Source of the DNA: Pseudomonadales bacterium
GTDB taxonomy: Bacteria > Pseudomonadota > Gammaproteobacteria > Pseudomonadales > Ketobacteraceae
Direction of reading: 5' to 3'
Length of the DNA stretch: 35,197 nucleotides
NCBI GenBank assembly: GCA_002708905.1
Contig: PAPM01000018.1
Coordinates: forward strand, 1 to 35,197
The notes under the pieces are model-generated. The model was not told the origin of the DNA. It saw only the letters and a program-made list of their open reading frames with translations, and did not search any database. The position numbers and the translations under genes are program-made. Positions 24,609 to 32,368 of the stretch are shown piece by piece. The number at the start of each line of letters is the position of its first letter. Within the stretch, counting starts at the first letter, position 1.

Positions 24609-25538
24609 TTAATGATTTCCATGATGACCTTGTCCCGGGAACACATCGCCCTGATGCTGTTCCGGATGCTTGGCCCACCCGGGTGGCCAATTCAACTGAC
24701 TGACGGTCGTGCTGGAGCCAGAGGAACCTGAAGTACTCGGCTGCGCACCCACTCCCCCAGCTCCACCGTCAGAACCGCCACTACCGGTTCCGGTATCCGT
24801 TCCATGCTGATCATTTGTCGTTGGCTCAGTGACTTTATCCGTTCCGGTTGAGGCGAGCGTTTCAGCTCCGGGAGTCGGCCCCGCAACCTCCGCAACCGTA
24901 TTAGATCCGGCGGGATCCACCACGGGATTGGGATCTACATTTGGATTGACCACTGGATTAACATCCGATGGTTTGGGATCCTTGGGTTTCGATTCAGCAG
25001 CTGGAGGATTCCCCGAGCTTGCCCCCGTGATGCTTTGACGTGGTACTGGATCTTCAAGTGCGATAATCATCAGCGATGGATTCGCAAAGGTATGCTGGTT
25101 CTGGGTGACATGATCCAGCGCATGCAACACATCCCGACCTGCATCTGTATTCGCTTTCAGAAACAGCACCGGTATTTCACCATCAGAGATGGTTCCGAAG
25201 TAATTGCTGTGGTTGACCAGGAAGGAGCCCGACTCTATTCCATAATGCTCTGCATAGAGCGTTGCCAGATCATCAAACTTCTTCGGCGGCTGCCCCATCC
25301 TAGGGCTGTCATAGGGACGTAAATCCTTTTGATTGGGGACATCAACCAGCAGCACTTCATGATAAGCCAAGGCAATTTGATGGATCCTCGTGAGGAAATC
25401 AGCCGCCTTGGCCTCGTTCACATAGCGCACATAGGACGGCACTGCGAACAATGCCAGGATTGAGATAATGGAAAGCGCGATCAGCAACTCCAGCAGGGTA
25501 AACCCATTTGCTCTACGCGTTAGGCATACGCAACGCAT
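24609..25538 (-). CDS. Type IV prepilin-like protein with long low-complexity C-terminal tail
   Basis: A 309-residue protein. Leader MRCVCLTRRANG then FTLLELLIALSIISILALFAVPSYVRYVNEAKAADF, a class III prepilin signal with Glu at +5. A short globular head follows to ~175 (IHQIALAYHEVLL, HYGIESGSFLVNHSNYFGTISDGEIPVLFLK). Residues ~176-309 are Pro/Gly/Ser/Thr/Asp-rich low complexity (NPVVNPNVDPNPVVDP; GTGSGGSDGGAGG) ending with a His-rich terminus GQGHHGNH. The start ATG has AGGAG seven bases upstream. It is the first gene of the cluster with the small membrane protein and the ATPase. The tail is unusual for a pilin. Confidence 0.87.
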   Translation of the reverse strand: MRCVCLTRRANGFTLLELLIALSIISILALFAVPSYVRYVNEAKAADFLTRIHQIALAYHEVLLVDVPNQKDLRPYDSPRMGQPPKKFDDLATLYAEHYGIESGSFLVNHSNYFGTISDGEIPVLFLKANTDAGRDVLHALDHVTQNQHTFANPSLMIIALEDPVPRQSITGASSGNPPAAESKPKDPKPSDVNPVVNPNVDPNPVVDPAGSNTVAEVAGPTPGAETLASTGTDKVTEPTTNDQHGTDTGTGSGGSDGGAGGVGAQPSTSGSSGSSTTVSQLNWPPGWAKHPEQHQGDVFPGQGHHGNH

Positions 25539-25669
25539 TCGTACACTCCTGTACACAAGATTCAAAGAATTAGCATATTCACCGGCTTAAATATAGGAAA
25601 CTTTTTACCAATTTGCGATTTCCATACCAGCTGGCACAATGGTCTACCAACATTATGGAAATGCAATGA

Positions 25670-26419
25670 ATGAAGAAGCTGGCCTTTTTCAACGTTAAAG
25701 GCGGTGTGGGCAAAACCACATCTGCGGTCAACATTGCCTGGCAGGCAGCGGAAGACGGCATCAACACCCTGCTCTGGGACCTGGATCCCCAAAGCTGCGC
25801 GTCCTGGTATCTGGGTGTGGATGAAGCAGACCGGCCCAAAAAATCGCTGAACCTGTTCAGAGGGAAAGAACCCGTGGGCAAATTGCGCTTGCATACGACC
25901 CACGCCCGACTATCCGTGATTCCAGCTGACCTGAGCCTGCGCAAACTGGAACTTCTCCTGGCGGATCAGGAAAAATCAAAGCAACTGCTGCAAAAGCTGA
26001 GCGATGATCTCAGCGAGCAGAATAAGTTGCTGATTTTCGATTGCGCTCCGGCCTATTCCAAACTCTCAGAAAGCCTGTTTTCCACCTGCGATGTGTTGGC
26101 CGTTCCCCTGTTGCCTTCACCGCTTTCCCTGCGCTCTTATTCACAGCTGCAGACATTTTTACAGAAAAAGAAAAGCTGGCGAAAACTGAAACTACAACCG
26201 TTTTTCACCATGGTGGACCGCCGCCGCAAGATCCATAACGATGTGATAGAAGACGCAAAGAACGTGATTGGGGATGATGATCCCGTAGTTATTCCTTACG
26301 CCAGCGATTTCGAGAAGATGGGGCTGCACCGGGCCCCCATTCAGACCTTTGCCGCGGCCAGCGCGGCGGCAAAGGCCTATGGGGAATTGTGGAAACGTTT
26401 ACGCAATGACTTTGTTTAA
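25670..26419 (+). CDS. ParA-family (MinD/ParA) ATPase without an adjacent ParB
   Basis: A 249-residue deviant-Walker ATPase: KGGVGKTT at 10-17 with the signature Lys10, Walker A' LLWDLDPQ (34-41) and Walker B LLIFDCAPAYS. The C-terminal half has the ParA helical pattern (VPLLPSPLSLRSYSQLQTFLQ). There is no N-terminal DNA-binding domain and no parB or parS-like gene nearby. Such orphan ParA proteins often position cell-envelope machines or other cargos. It is divergent from the prepilin cluster across 131 bp of AT-rich DNA and ends 4 bp before the convergent barrel gene. Confidence 0.9.
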   Translation: MKKLAFFNVKGGVGKTTSAVNIAWQAAEDGINTLLWDLDPQSCASWYLGVDEADRPKKSLNLFRGKEPVGKLRLHTTHARLSVIPADLSLRKLELLLADQEKSKQLLQKLSDDLSEQNKLLIFDCAPAYSKLSESLFSTCDVLAVPLLPSPLSLRSYSQLQTFLQKKKSWRKLKLQPFFTMVDRRRKIHNDVIEDAKNVIGDDDPVVIPYASDFEKMGLHRAPIQTFAAASAAAKAYGELWKRLRNDFV

Positions 26420-26423
26420 CGCA

Positions 26424-27986
26424 CTACATCTCGTAGTTGAAACCAAAGTTGAACTGATAGGCGCTGATATTTTCATAGCCTGCCACGGTTTTGACCGAAG
26501 CGAAGGTGGACAGGCCACCGGCAAAGATCAACACTGAATTCAGCTCAGCCTCATAGAACATGCTGTCTTCGGTTTCCGGCCGCAGTGAAAAGTCGCCGTT
26601 GGTGCTGGAATCACCCAGCAGAGAGAACTCAACCGGCGAATAATCCGAATTGCTCTCGCTGATCATACTGAGATTAAATCCAGGCACCCACACACCCCAG
26701 GAATAACTGAGCGCATAGGTTCCTTCCAGACCCAACGCAGCGGACAGCTGATCCATCTCCTGCTTGCCCACCCCCATCAGCCAGGCGCTATTACCTTGCT
26801 CGTCGTAAGCATCAATTTCCGTGGAGATAAAATCCAGTCGGAGGAACGGAGTTAAGGTCCAGGCATCGCGGGCAAAGCCCCATTGCACCTGGGTACTCAG
26901 ATTCCATTGCTGGCTGTCGGTATCACCGGTTACCACCTGATCGGTGGGTATAGTGATATTGCGGCGGGTATCGATGCTGCCGGAGGCATAGCCCATTTGC
27001 AGGTCGACTCCAAGCGCATCTTTGAACCAGGAGAGGTAACCGGTGAAACTGTATACATCGGATTCCAGCGAACCACCTTTATTGTCGTAGTCCACTTCAT
27101 GGGTAACCACGTCAAAGGCGCCACCCACATGCAGGTCCGTACGCAAACGATAATCCACACCGACGGTAGCACCATAGGAATCGGACTCATAGCCGGATTC
27201 CAGGCCACTGGCATCATGTTCTACCTGATCAATGTGTACGGTACCAAACAGACCGATACGGGAGAGTCCGTCGGATGACGCCGCCCCACCCTTATATTCT
27301 GATAAAGGAATACTGGTGCCATTCAATACCAACTGGCTGGGATTAAGGCCACTTCTGATCATTTTCTGGCCAGAATAAATGCGTTGGGTCTGTCCCCGGT
27401 TCAACTCCGACATCATACGCCGGGTCATCAGGATTTCTTCCGGGGTAATCTGAGAGATGAGTAGGGCTTGATCTTCTAGACTACTATTCTTGAACTGATC
27501 ACAGGCAGTTCGAAGTTTATCAGATAGGTTTTCCTCGTTGCCATCAGCGCAGACAGCATCAACCATGCTGGCGGTAGTCTGCTCATTATCGTTTAGCAAC
27601 GAAGTGATACCACCAGTCCCGACATATACGGTGACAAGCGCAATATCACTACCATAGTCTTCTCCGTTCTCAAACACCTCGTATTGGAAAGTGTCCTGTC
27701 CCTCAAATCCCTGATCAGGAACATATATGATTTCGCCAGTTTCTTGATTTATTGAAACACTACCATTATCTGCAGGTTTCAGCTGATTTTCTCCGGCAAC
27801 TTCAACGAAAGGGTCGCCAAACTGAACCCCGGTAAATTCATCATTATTTAATACATTGATCACAATGGTTTGATCTACCGGTGTACGGGCAAAGTCGTCC
27901 GCAGCCGTCACTTGCGCATATACCTGTTCCGATATTGCCGCTGACAACAGCAAAAGCGGCACCCCATGATGTGGTCTTATTTTCAT
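26424..27986 (-). CDS. Autotransporter-type outer-membrane barrel protein with short Ig-like N-domain
   Basis: A 520-residue exported protein. Signal peptide 1-24 (ISEQVYA|QVTA). Residues ~27-122 have the cadherin-like/Big_9 pattern (DDFARTPVDQTIVINVLNND...GSVSINQETGEIIYVPDQGFEGQDTFQYEVFE). A linker with two Cys (DAVCADG, RTACDQF) and a helical segment (TPEEILMTRRMMSELNRGQTQRIY) lead into a barrel of ~280 residues (IGLFGTVHIDQVEHD; YGATVGVDYRLRTDLHVGGAFDVV; ending AYQFNFGFNYEM). The barrel matches the autotransporter beta-domain style, but there is no long passenger. It may be an anchored surface domain rather than a secreted toxin. It stands alone. Confidence 0.82.
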   Translation of the reverse strand: MKIRPHHGVPLLLLSAAISEQVYAQVTAADDFARTPVDQTIVINVLNNDEFTGVQFGDPFVEVAGENQLKPADNGSVSINQETGEIIYVPDQGFEGQDTFQYEVFENGEDYGSDIALVTVYVGTGGITSLLNDNEQTTASMVDAVCADGNEENLSDKLRTACDQFKNSSLEDQALLISQITPEEILMTRRMMSELNRGQTQRIYSGQKMIRSGLNPSQLVLNGTSIPLSEYKGGAASSDGLSRIGLFGTVHIDQVEHDASGLESGYESDSYGATVGVDYRLRTDLHVGGAFDVVTHEVDYDNKGGSLESDVYSFTGYLSWFKDALGVDLQMGYASGSIDTRRNITIPTDQVVTGDTDSQQWNLSTQVQWGFARDAWTLTPFLRLDFISTEIDAYDEQGNSAWLMGVGKQEMDQLSAALGLEGTYALSYSWGVWVPGFNLSMISESNSDYSPVEFSLLGDSSTNGDFSLRPETEDSMFYEAELNSVLIFAGGLSTFASVKTVAGYENISAYQFNFGFNYEM

Positions 27987-28121
27987 GATGACATTCCATT
28001 TTCGAGTATTTGTGTGCAGATTCTACCTACAATGGCCGCGCAAGAGTAGATAATATCCACTGCACTATTACCAATTGGACGCATACCATTTAAAGTTAGG
28101 TCAGCCCAAAACAGGATTACC

Positions 28122-29336
28122 ATGGATCAAGTTGAACCATCACAGAGCACCGTTCTCTGCACCTGGGAGTTGGGTGGCCAGTTGGGGCACATCGCCCGTC
28201 TGGCTCACATCGCTCTCCAGCTGGAAACACAGGGATACCGGTGTTATGCCGCCCTGAAGGATTTATCAAGAGCTAAGCCCTTTTTCGAAGGGAGCCAGTG
28301 CCGACTGCTCCAGGCGCCCGTGTTTCTTCCCAAAATAAAAATGCAACGACCGGCGATCAGCCTGGCAGACACCCTGCTGTTGACCGGATACCTGAAAGCA
28401 GAGGAGTTGTCGGGGCTGACCGACGCCTGGGCCAATCTGATCCAACTGGTCAATCCGGAAGTCCTGGTGATGGATTACTCACCGACTGCAGCGCTGGCTG
28501 CCTTGGCGCTCCCCTGCAGGAAAATCATCGTGGGAACCGGCTTCTGGCAACCGGTTCCCGGCCACCCCATACGCAGCTGGATTACCGATCCTTCACAGTC
28601 AGAGCTGGTAAAACGGCAGGAACAAATGGTGGTGAAAACCATCAATGAAGTACTCACTTCGCGGCAGCACCCCCCCATAAGCTACATTGCCGATCTGTTT
28701 ACCGCAGACCGCATCATTATCAACACCCCACCAGAGTTCGACTACTACGGTGATATACGCCAGGACGGCCTCTATCACAGCAAATCCGGAGCCCCAGGCA
28801 TTAACCAGCCGGTTCAGTTTGGTGCCGGCACACAACCGAAAGTACTGGCATATCTAAAACCCGGCCATCCCCAGTTCGATTTAATTGTGAAAGGGCTGGC
28901 CCTGAGTTCCGCCAATGTGTTTATTGCCTGCCCCCGCTGTGACCCAAAACGCTTGTCCGCTTATCAGTCAGAGCGCTTCAATTTCAGTGTGGAGCCGGTG
29001 CAACTGGCCGACGCGATGTCAGCAGCCGGTTTATTTGTGGGCCATGGCAGCAGTGCCTCAACCCAGGAGAGCATCCTTGCCGGCACACCGGTCATTGTAC
29101 TCCCCATTCAACTGGAACAACTGGCCACCGCCCAATCCCTGCACCAGCTGCAACTCGGCCACGTTATCCCGAGAGTGGATTCCGCAGAGCAATTTGCCAA
29201 CCTAGTGAATTCCGCACTGACATCCCATGAGCTGAAACAAAACGCGGAGCAATACGCGCAAAAGCGAGCTCACACCATGGAGCGGTCCCTGGCCGACGTG
29301 GTCGTGGAGGAATGCAATACACTGCTGGGCAAATAA
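28122..29336 (+). CDS. GT-B fold glycosyltransferase (MurG/UGT-like)
   Basis: A 404-residue protein. The N-terminal domain begins TWELGGQLGHIARLAHIALQLETQGYRCYAAL, the Gly-rich acceptor loop of GT28/GT1 enzymes. The C-terminal domain contains FSVEPVQLADAMSAAGLFVGHGSSASTQESILAGTPVIVLPIQLEQLATAQSLHQLQLG, the nucleotide-sugar site of UDP-glycosyltransferases. It has no signal peptide and should act in the cytoplasm on a lipid, glycan or small molecule. The ATG has AGGA six to eight bases upstream. It is a single gene with a strong terminator after it; the 135 bp between it and the divergent barrel gene show no recognised site. Confidence 0.85.
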   Translation: MDQVEPSQSTVLCTWELGGQLGHIARLAHIALQLETQGYRCYAALKDLSRAKPFFEGSQCRLLQAPVFLPKIKMQRPAISLADTLLLTGYLKAEELSGLTDAWANLIQLVNPEVLVMDYSPTAALAALALPCRKIIVGTGFWQPVPGHPIRSWITDPSQSELVKRQEQMVVKTINEVLTSRQHPPISYIADLFTADRIIINTPPEFDYYGDIRQDGLYHSKSGAPGINQPVQFGAGTQPKVLAYLKPGHPQFDLIVKGLALSSANVFIACPRCDPKRLSAYQSERFNFSVEPVQLADAMSAAGLFVGHGSSASTQESILAGTPVIVLPIQLEQLATAQSLHQLQLGHVIPRVDSAEQFANLVNSALTSHELKQNAEQYAQKRAHTMERSLADVVVEECNTLLGK

Positions 29337-29340
29337 AGAA

Positions 29341-29364
29341 AAAGGCCGGTAAATACCGGCCTTT
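29341..29364. terminator. Bidirectional Rho-independent terminator between the glycosyltransferase and secB
   Basis: AAAGGCCGGTA (29341-29351) pairs with TACCGGCCTTT (29354-29364) around a two-base loop, followed by T-rich sequence on the plus strand (TTTTATTA). On the minus strand the flank reads TTTTTCTTTATT. It lies 4 bp after the glycosyltransferase stop and 15 bp before the secB stop, so it can serve both convergent genes. Confidence 0.9.
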
Positions 29365-29379
29365 TATTACACCCATGGA

Positions 29380-29859
29380 TTAATGGGTAGGCTGTTCTTC
29401 CGGCTGGGCTTTTTCCTGCTGTTTACGCAGGTTTTCAGCGAAGGCCGCTTCAAAGTTAATGGGCTGCAACAGGAACTGGGGGAAGGTGCCACGGGCAACC
29501 ACATCGGAAACCGTTTCGCGCACATAAGGGAACAGGATGTTGGCGCAAACGCCTTTCAGAATCGCTTCCTTCTGAATGCCTTCCACGCCTTGCAGCAGGA
29601 ACAATCCGGCCTGAGCCACTTCCGCGATAAAGGCAACGTTCTCACCGTTTTTAACGGTGACAGTGGCCTTTAAAACCACTTCGTAGATACCGGGTTCAAC
29701 TTCACTGGAAGCATTGTTCATTTCCAGATTGACGTCCGGCTTCCAGTTTTCCTTGAACAGAAGCGGTGTTTTCGGCGCTTCGTAAGACAGGTCCTTCAGA
29801 TAGATACGCTGCAATTGAAATTGTTGCTGAGGCTGTTGACCAGCGGCTTGTTCAGTCAT
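29380..29859 (-). CDS. secB: Protein-export chaperone SecB
   Basis: About 159 residues, with the SecB signatures FQLQRIYLKDLSYEAPKTP near the N-terminus, EVVLKATVTVKNGENVAFIAEVAQAGLF in the core and CANILFPYVRETVSDVVARGTFPQFLLQPINFEAAFAEN near the C-terminus. It forms a tetramer that keeps preproteins unfolded and hands them to SecA. I chose the ATG at 29859 with AGGTG five to seven bases upstream; a GTG nine bases earlier is possible. It follows grxC, as in E. coli. Confidence 0.97.
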   Translation of the reverse strand: MTEQAAGQQPQQQFQLQRIYLKDLSYEAPKTPLLFKENWKPDVNLEMNNASSEVEPGIYEVVLKATVTVKNGENVAFIAEVAQAGLFLLQGVEGIQKEAILKGVCANILFPYVRETVSDVVARGTFPQFLLQPINFEAAFAENLRKQQEKAQPEEQPTH

Positions 29860-29895
29860 GCTATTCACCTAGTTTGTATACTTCGAGTGGTCGGC

Positions 29896-30150
29896 CTACG
29901 AAAACAACAGGCCATCGAGCTTACCCAACCGTTCCAATGCGTATAATTCATCGCATCCCCCAACGTGGGTTTCTCCGATCCAGATCTGCGGCACTGTGTG
30001 GGCACCGCTGCGAATTTCCATTTCCTGGCGCAGGTTGGGTTTGCCGTTGACATCGATTTCCGTGAACTCCACACCCTTCGCCTTCAGCAGATGTTTGGCT
30101 CGGATACAATAAGGGCACCACGGAGTGGTATAGATCAATACATCAACCAT
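29896..30150 (-). CDS. grxC: Glutaredoxin 3
   Basis: An 84-residue dithiol glutaredoxin with active site CPYC (12-15), the cis-Pro motif TVP (52-54) and the GSH-binding GGCDEL (64-69). It reduces disulfides and glutathione-mixed disulfides in the cytoplasm. It sits between yibN and secB with gaps of 34 and 36 bp, the same order as in E. coli. Confidence 0.96.
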   Translation of the reverse strand: MVDVLIYTTPWCPYCIRAKHLLKAKGVEFTEIDVNGKPNLRQEMEIRSGAHTVPQIWIGETHVGGCDELYALERLGKLDGLLFS

Positions 30151-30184
30151 ACTTCCAACCTATTGGTAGATTACTCTCGCTAAC

Positions 30185-30604
30185 TTACTTTCCTTTTACC
30201 AGGGGCAATCCATCTGACTTCCAGGTGGTAATGCCGCCGGACAATCTTAAAACATTCTTGAAGCCGGCACCGTGCAGTATCTTACCAGCTGCCCCTGCGT
30301 GCTGACCCATTTTACACACCAACACCACGGGTTTTTCTTTGAATTGGTCAATTTCGCCAAGGCTGTCTTTTAACTTGCTGAAGGGAATATTACGGGCGCC
30401 GGTAATATGGCCTTCACGATATTCCTTGGTCTCACGTACATCCAGCACCAGGCCTTCATCCCGGTTCATCAGGTTGGTGAGTTGCTGGCAAGACACGGTT
30501 TTACCACCGCGACGGGACTCCAGCACAAAGAACAGAACCAGCAAAACCACGAAGGTACCCACCAGCTCGGGGTGGTTCATCGAAAACTCTAACAGACGAT
30601 CCAT
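30185..30604 (-). CDS. yibN: Membrane-anchored rhodanese-like protein YibN
   Basis: A 139-residue protein with one N-terminal transmembrane helix at ~14-30 (LVGTFVVLLVLFFVLES) and a rhodanese domain at ~37-135. The active-site loop is CKMGQH with catalytic Cys97. LVLDVRETKEYREGHITGARNIPF is the CH2A-type motif. The likely activity is sulfurtransfer or sulfide carriage at the inner membrane. It is the first gene of the yibN-grxC-secB set, with GGGAAG close to the ATG, and is divergent from gpmI across 199 bp. Confidence 0.93.
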   Translation of the reverse strand: MDRLLEFSMNHPELVGTFVVLLVLFFVLESRRGGKTVSCQQLTNLMNRDEGLVLDVRETKEYREGHITGARNIPFSKLKDSLGEIDQFKEKPVVLVCKMGQHAGAAGKILHGAGFKNVLRLSGGITTWKSDGLPLVKGK

Positions 30605-30803
30605 TTAAACTTCCCAGAATTTCAATAAGTTACCTGCTACAGCACAGGCCAGGACACGAAATAGCAGCAGAGTATACCCGAAAGCAGTAAAGGGCGACCA
30701 CCGCAAGCGACGCCCCCTCATGCTTTGAGACGCATTTTCAGGTAAAATGCCAACGGTCTTACTGGAAACTCCACTCACGAGATGTAGCCGACAAGTTGGA
30801 ATC

Positions 30804-32345
30804 ATGAGCCAGACACGTAAACCCCACGTTTTGATTATCCTGGACGGTTTCGGGCACCGCACCGAGACCGAATTCAATGCCATTGCCCACGCCAACACAC
30901 CCACCTGGGACAAACTCTGGAGTGAGCGCCCACACACCTTGATTTCCGGATCAGGCATGGATGTTGGCCTTCCTCAAGGGCAGATGGGCAACTCGGAAGT
31001 GGGTCACATGAACCTGGGTGCCGGTCGCATCGTGTACCAGGATTTCACCCGTATCACGAAGGACATTGAAGACGGTGGCTTCTTTGAAAATGCCGCCCTG
31101 GTAAACGCGGTCAAGCAGGCCGAAGCCAATGACGGTGCTGTACACCTGATGGGCCTGCTGTCCCCCGGTGGTGTGCACAGCCATGAAGACCACTTCGTGG
31201 CCATGATTGAACTGGCCAAGCGCCAGGGCGCCAAGCAGGTTTATGTGCATGCTTTCCTCGATGGACGCGACATGCCACCCAAATCCGCCCAGCCCAGCCT
31301 GGAGCTGGTGCAAGCCAAACTGGACGAAACCGGCATCGGCCGTATCGCCAGCATTGTGGGTCGATACTACGCCATGGACCGGGACAATCGCTGGGATCGA
31401 GTGGCGGCTGCTTATAACCTGCTGACCCTGGGTGAAGCCGACTACACCAGCGCCAACCCGGTGGACGGCCTGCTGGCCGCCTACGAGCGGGATGAGACCG
31501 ATGAATTTGTGAAGCCCACGGTAATTGCCGCCGATGGCCAGAGTGCAGCCACCATCAATGATGGTGACAGTGTTATCTTCATGAACTTCCGCGCCGACCG
31601 CGCCCGCCAACTGACCCGCGCCTTTATCAATCCCGACTTTGATGGTTTCGAACGTAAAAAGGTTCCGGCGTTGGCGGACTACGTCATGCTCACCCAGTAT
31701 GCCGCCGACATCAAAGCGGAATGCGCCTATCCGCCAGAGGAACTGGTGAATGTGCTGGGCGATTACCTGGCGAAGAACAACAAGACTCAACTGCGTATTG
31801 CGGAAACTGAAAAGTACGCCCACGTGACGTTTTTCTTTAGCGGCGGCGAAGAAGCGCCCTTCCCCGGCGAAGAACGCATTCTGGTGAAATCACCTGACGT
31901 GGCCACCTACGATATGCAACCGGAAATGAGTGCCCCCGAAGTCACCGACAAACTGGTGGACGCCATCAACAGCGGCAAGTTTGATGTGTTGATCTGCAAT
32001 TTTGCCAACGGCGACATGGTAGGTCACACCGGCAAATTCGACGCAGCGGTGAAAGCAGTAGAAGCCTTGGATGCTTGCCTGGCGCGCCTGGTGGAAGCCG
32101 TAGAAGCCAATCACGGAGACATGCTGATAACGGCAGACCACGGCAACTGCGAGCAAATGGAAGATCCCAACAGTGGCCAACCCCACACGGCTCACACCAC
32201 CGAACTGGTGCCTCTGGTGTACGTGGGTGATCATAAAGTAACGTTGCAGGCTGAAGGTGGTCGTTTATCCGATATCGCTCCCACCATACTCAAGCTGATG
32301 GATCTGCCCCAACCGGCAGAAATGAGTGGAAAATCACTGCTCTGA
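30804..32345 (+). CDS. gpmI: 2,3-bisphosphoglycerate-independent phosphoglycerate mutase
   Basis: A 513-residue alkaline-phosphatase superfamily enzyme of normal length. Motifs: LIILDGFG with metal-binding Asp14, [16 protein letters not shown] with catalytic Ser64, [37 protein letters not shown] and [12 protein letters not shown]. It interconverts 3- and 2-phosphoglycerate in glycolysis using Mn2+. The frame is open further upstream (to 30747), but the ATG at 30804 ([12 protein letters not shown]) matches family starts. In the 199-bp upstream gap a TAAAAT at 30743-30748 is a possible -10, without a good -35. Confidence 0.97.
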   Translation: MSQTRKPHVLIILDGFGHRTETEFNAIAHANTPTWDKLWSERPHTLISGSGMDVGLPQGQMGNSEVGHMNLGAGRIVYQDFTRITKDIEDGGFFENAALVNAVKQAEANDGAVHLMGLLSPGGVHSHEDHFVAMIELAKRQGAKQVYVHAFLDGRDMPPKSAQPSLELVQAKLDETGIGRIASIVGRYYAMDRDNRWDRVAAAYNLLTLGEADYTSANPVDGLLAAYERDETDEFVKPTVIAADGQSAATINDGDSVIFMNFRADRARQLTRAFINPDFDGFERKKVPALADYVMLTQYAADIKAECAYPPEELVNVLGDYLAKNNKTQLRIAETEKYAHVTFFFSGGEEAPFPGEERILVKSPDVATYDMQPEMSAPEVTDKLVDAINSGKFDVLICNFANGDMVGHTGKFDAAVKAVEALDACLARLVEAVEANHGDMLITADHGNCEQMEDPNSGQPHTAHTTELVPLVYVGDHKVTLQAEGGRLSDIAPTILKLMDLPQPAEMSGKSLL

Positions 32346-32368
32346 ACCGGGGTCAAAAATATCTCTTG

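Noticed and set aside
24700-25010. Tandem-repeat or CRISPR-like array suggested by GGAT-rich repetition
   Set aside because: The repetition is in frame and encodes the Pro/Asn/Asp/Val-rich tail of the prepilin; unit lengths are irregular and there are no spacers.
30680-30715. GC-rich inverted repeat AGGGCG/CGCCCCCT between yibN and gpmI
   Set aside because: The stem is short and imperfect with a 14-base loop, and there is no T-run; not convincing as a terminator or regulatory RNA.
30951-31823. Minus-strand 290-codon open frame antisense to gpmI
   Set aside because: The plus strand encodes an intact phosphoglycerate mutase with all motifs; the antisense frame is a codon-bias shadow.
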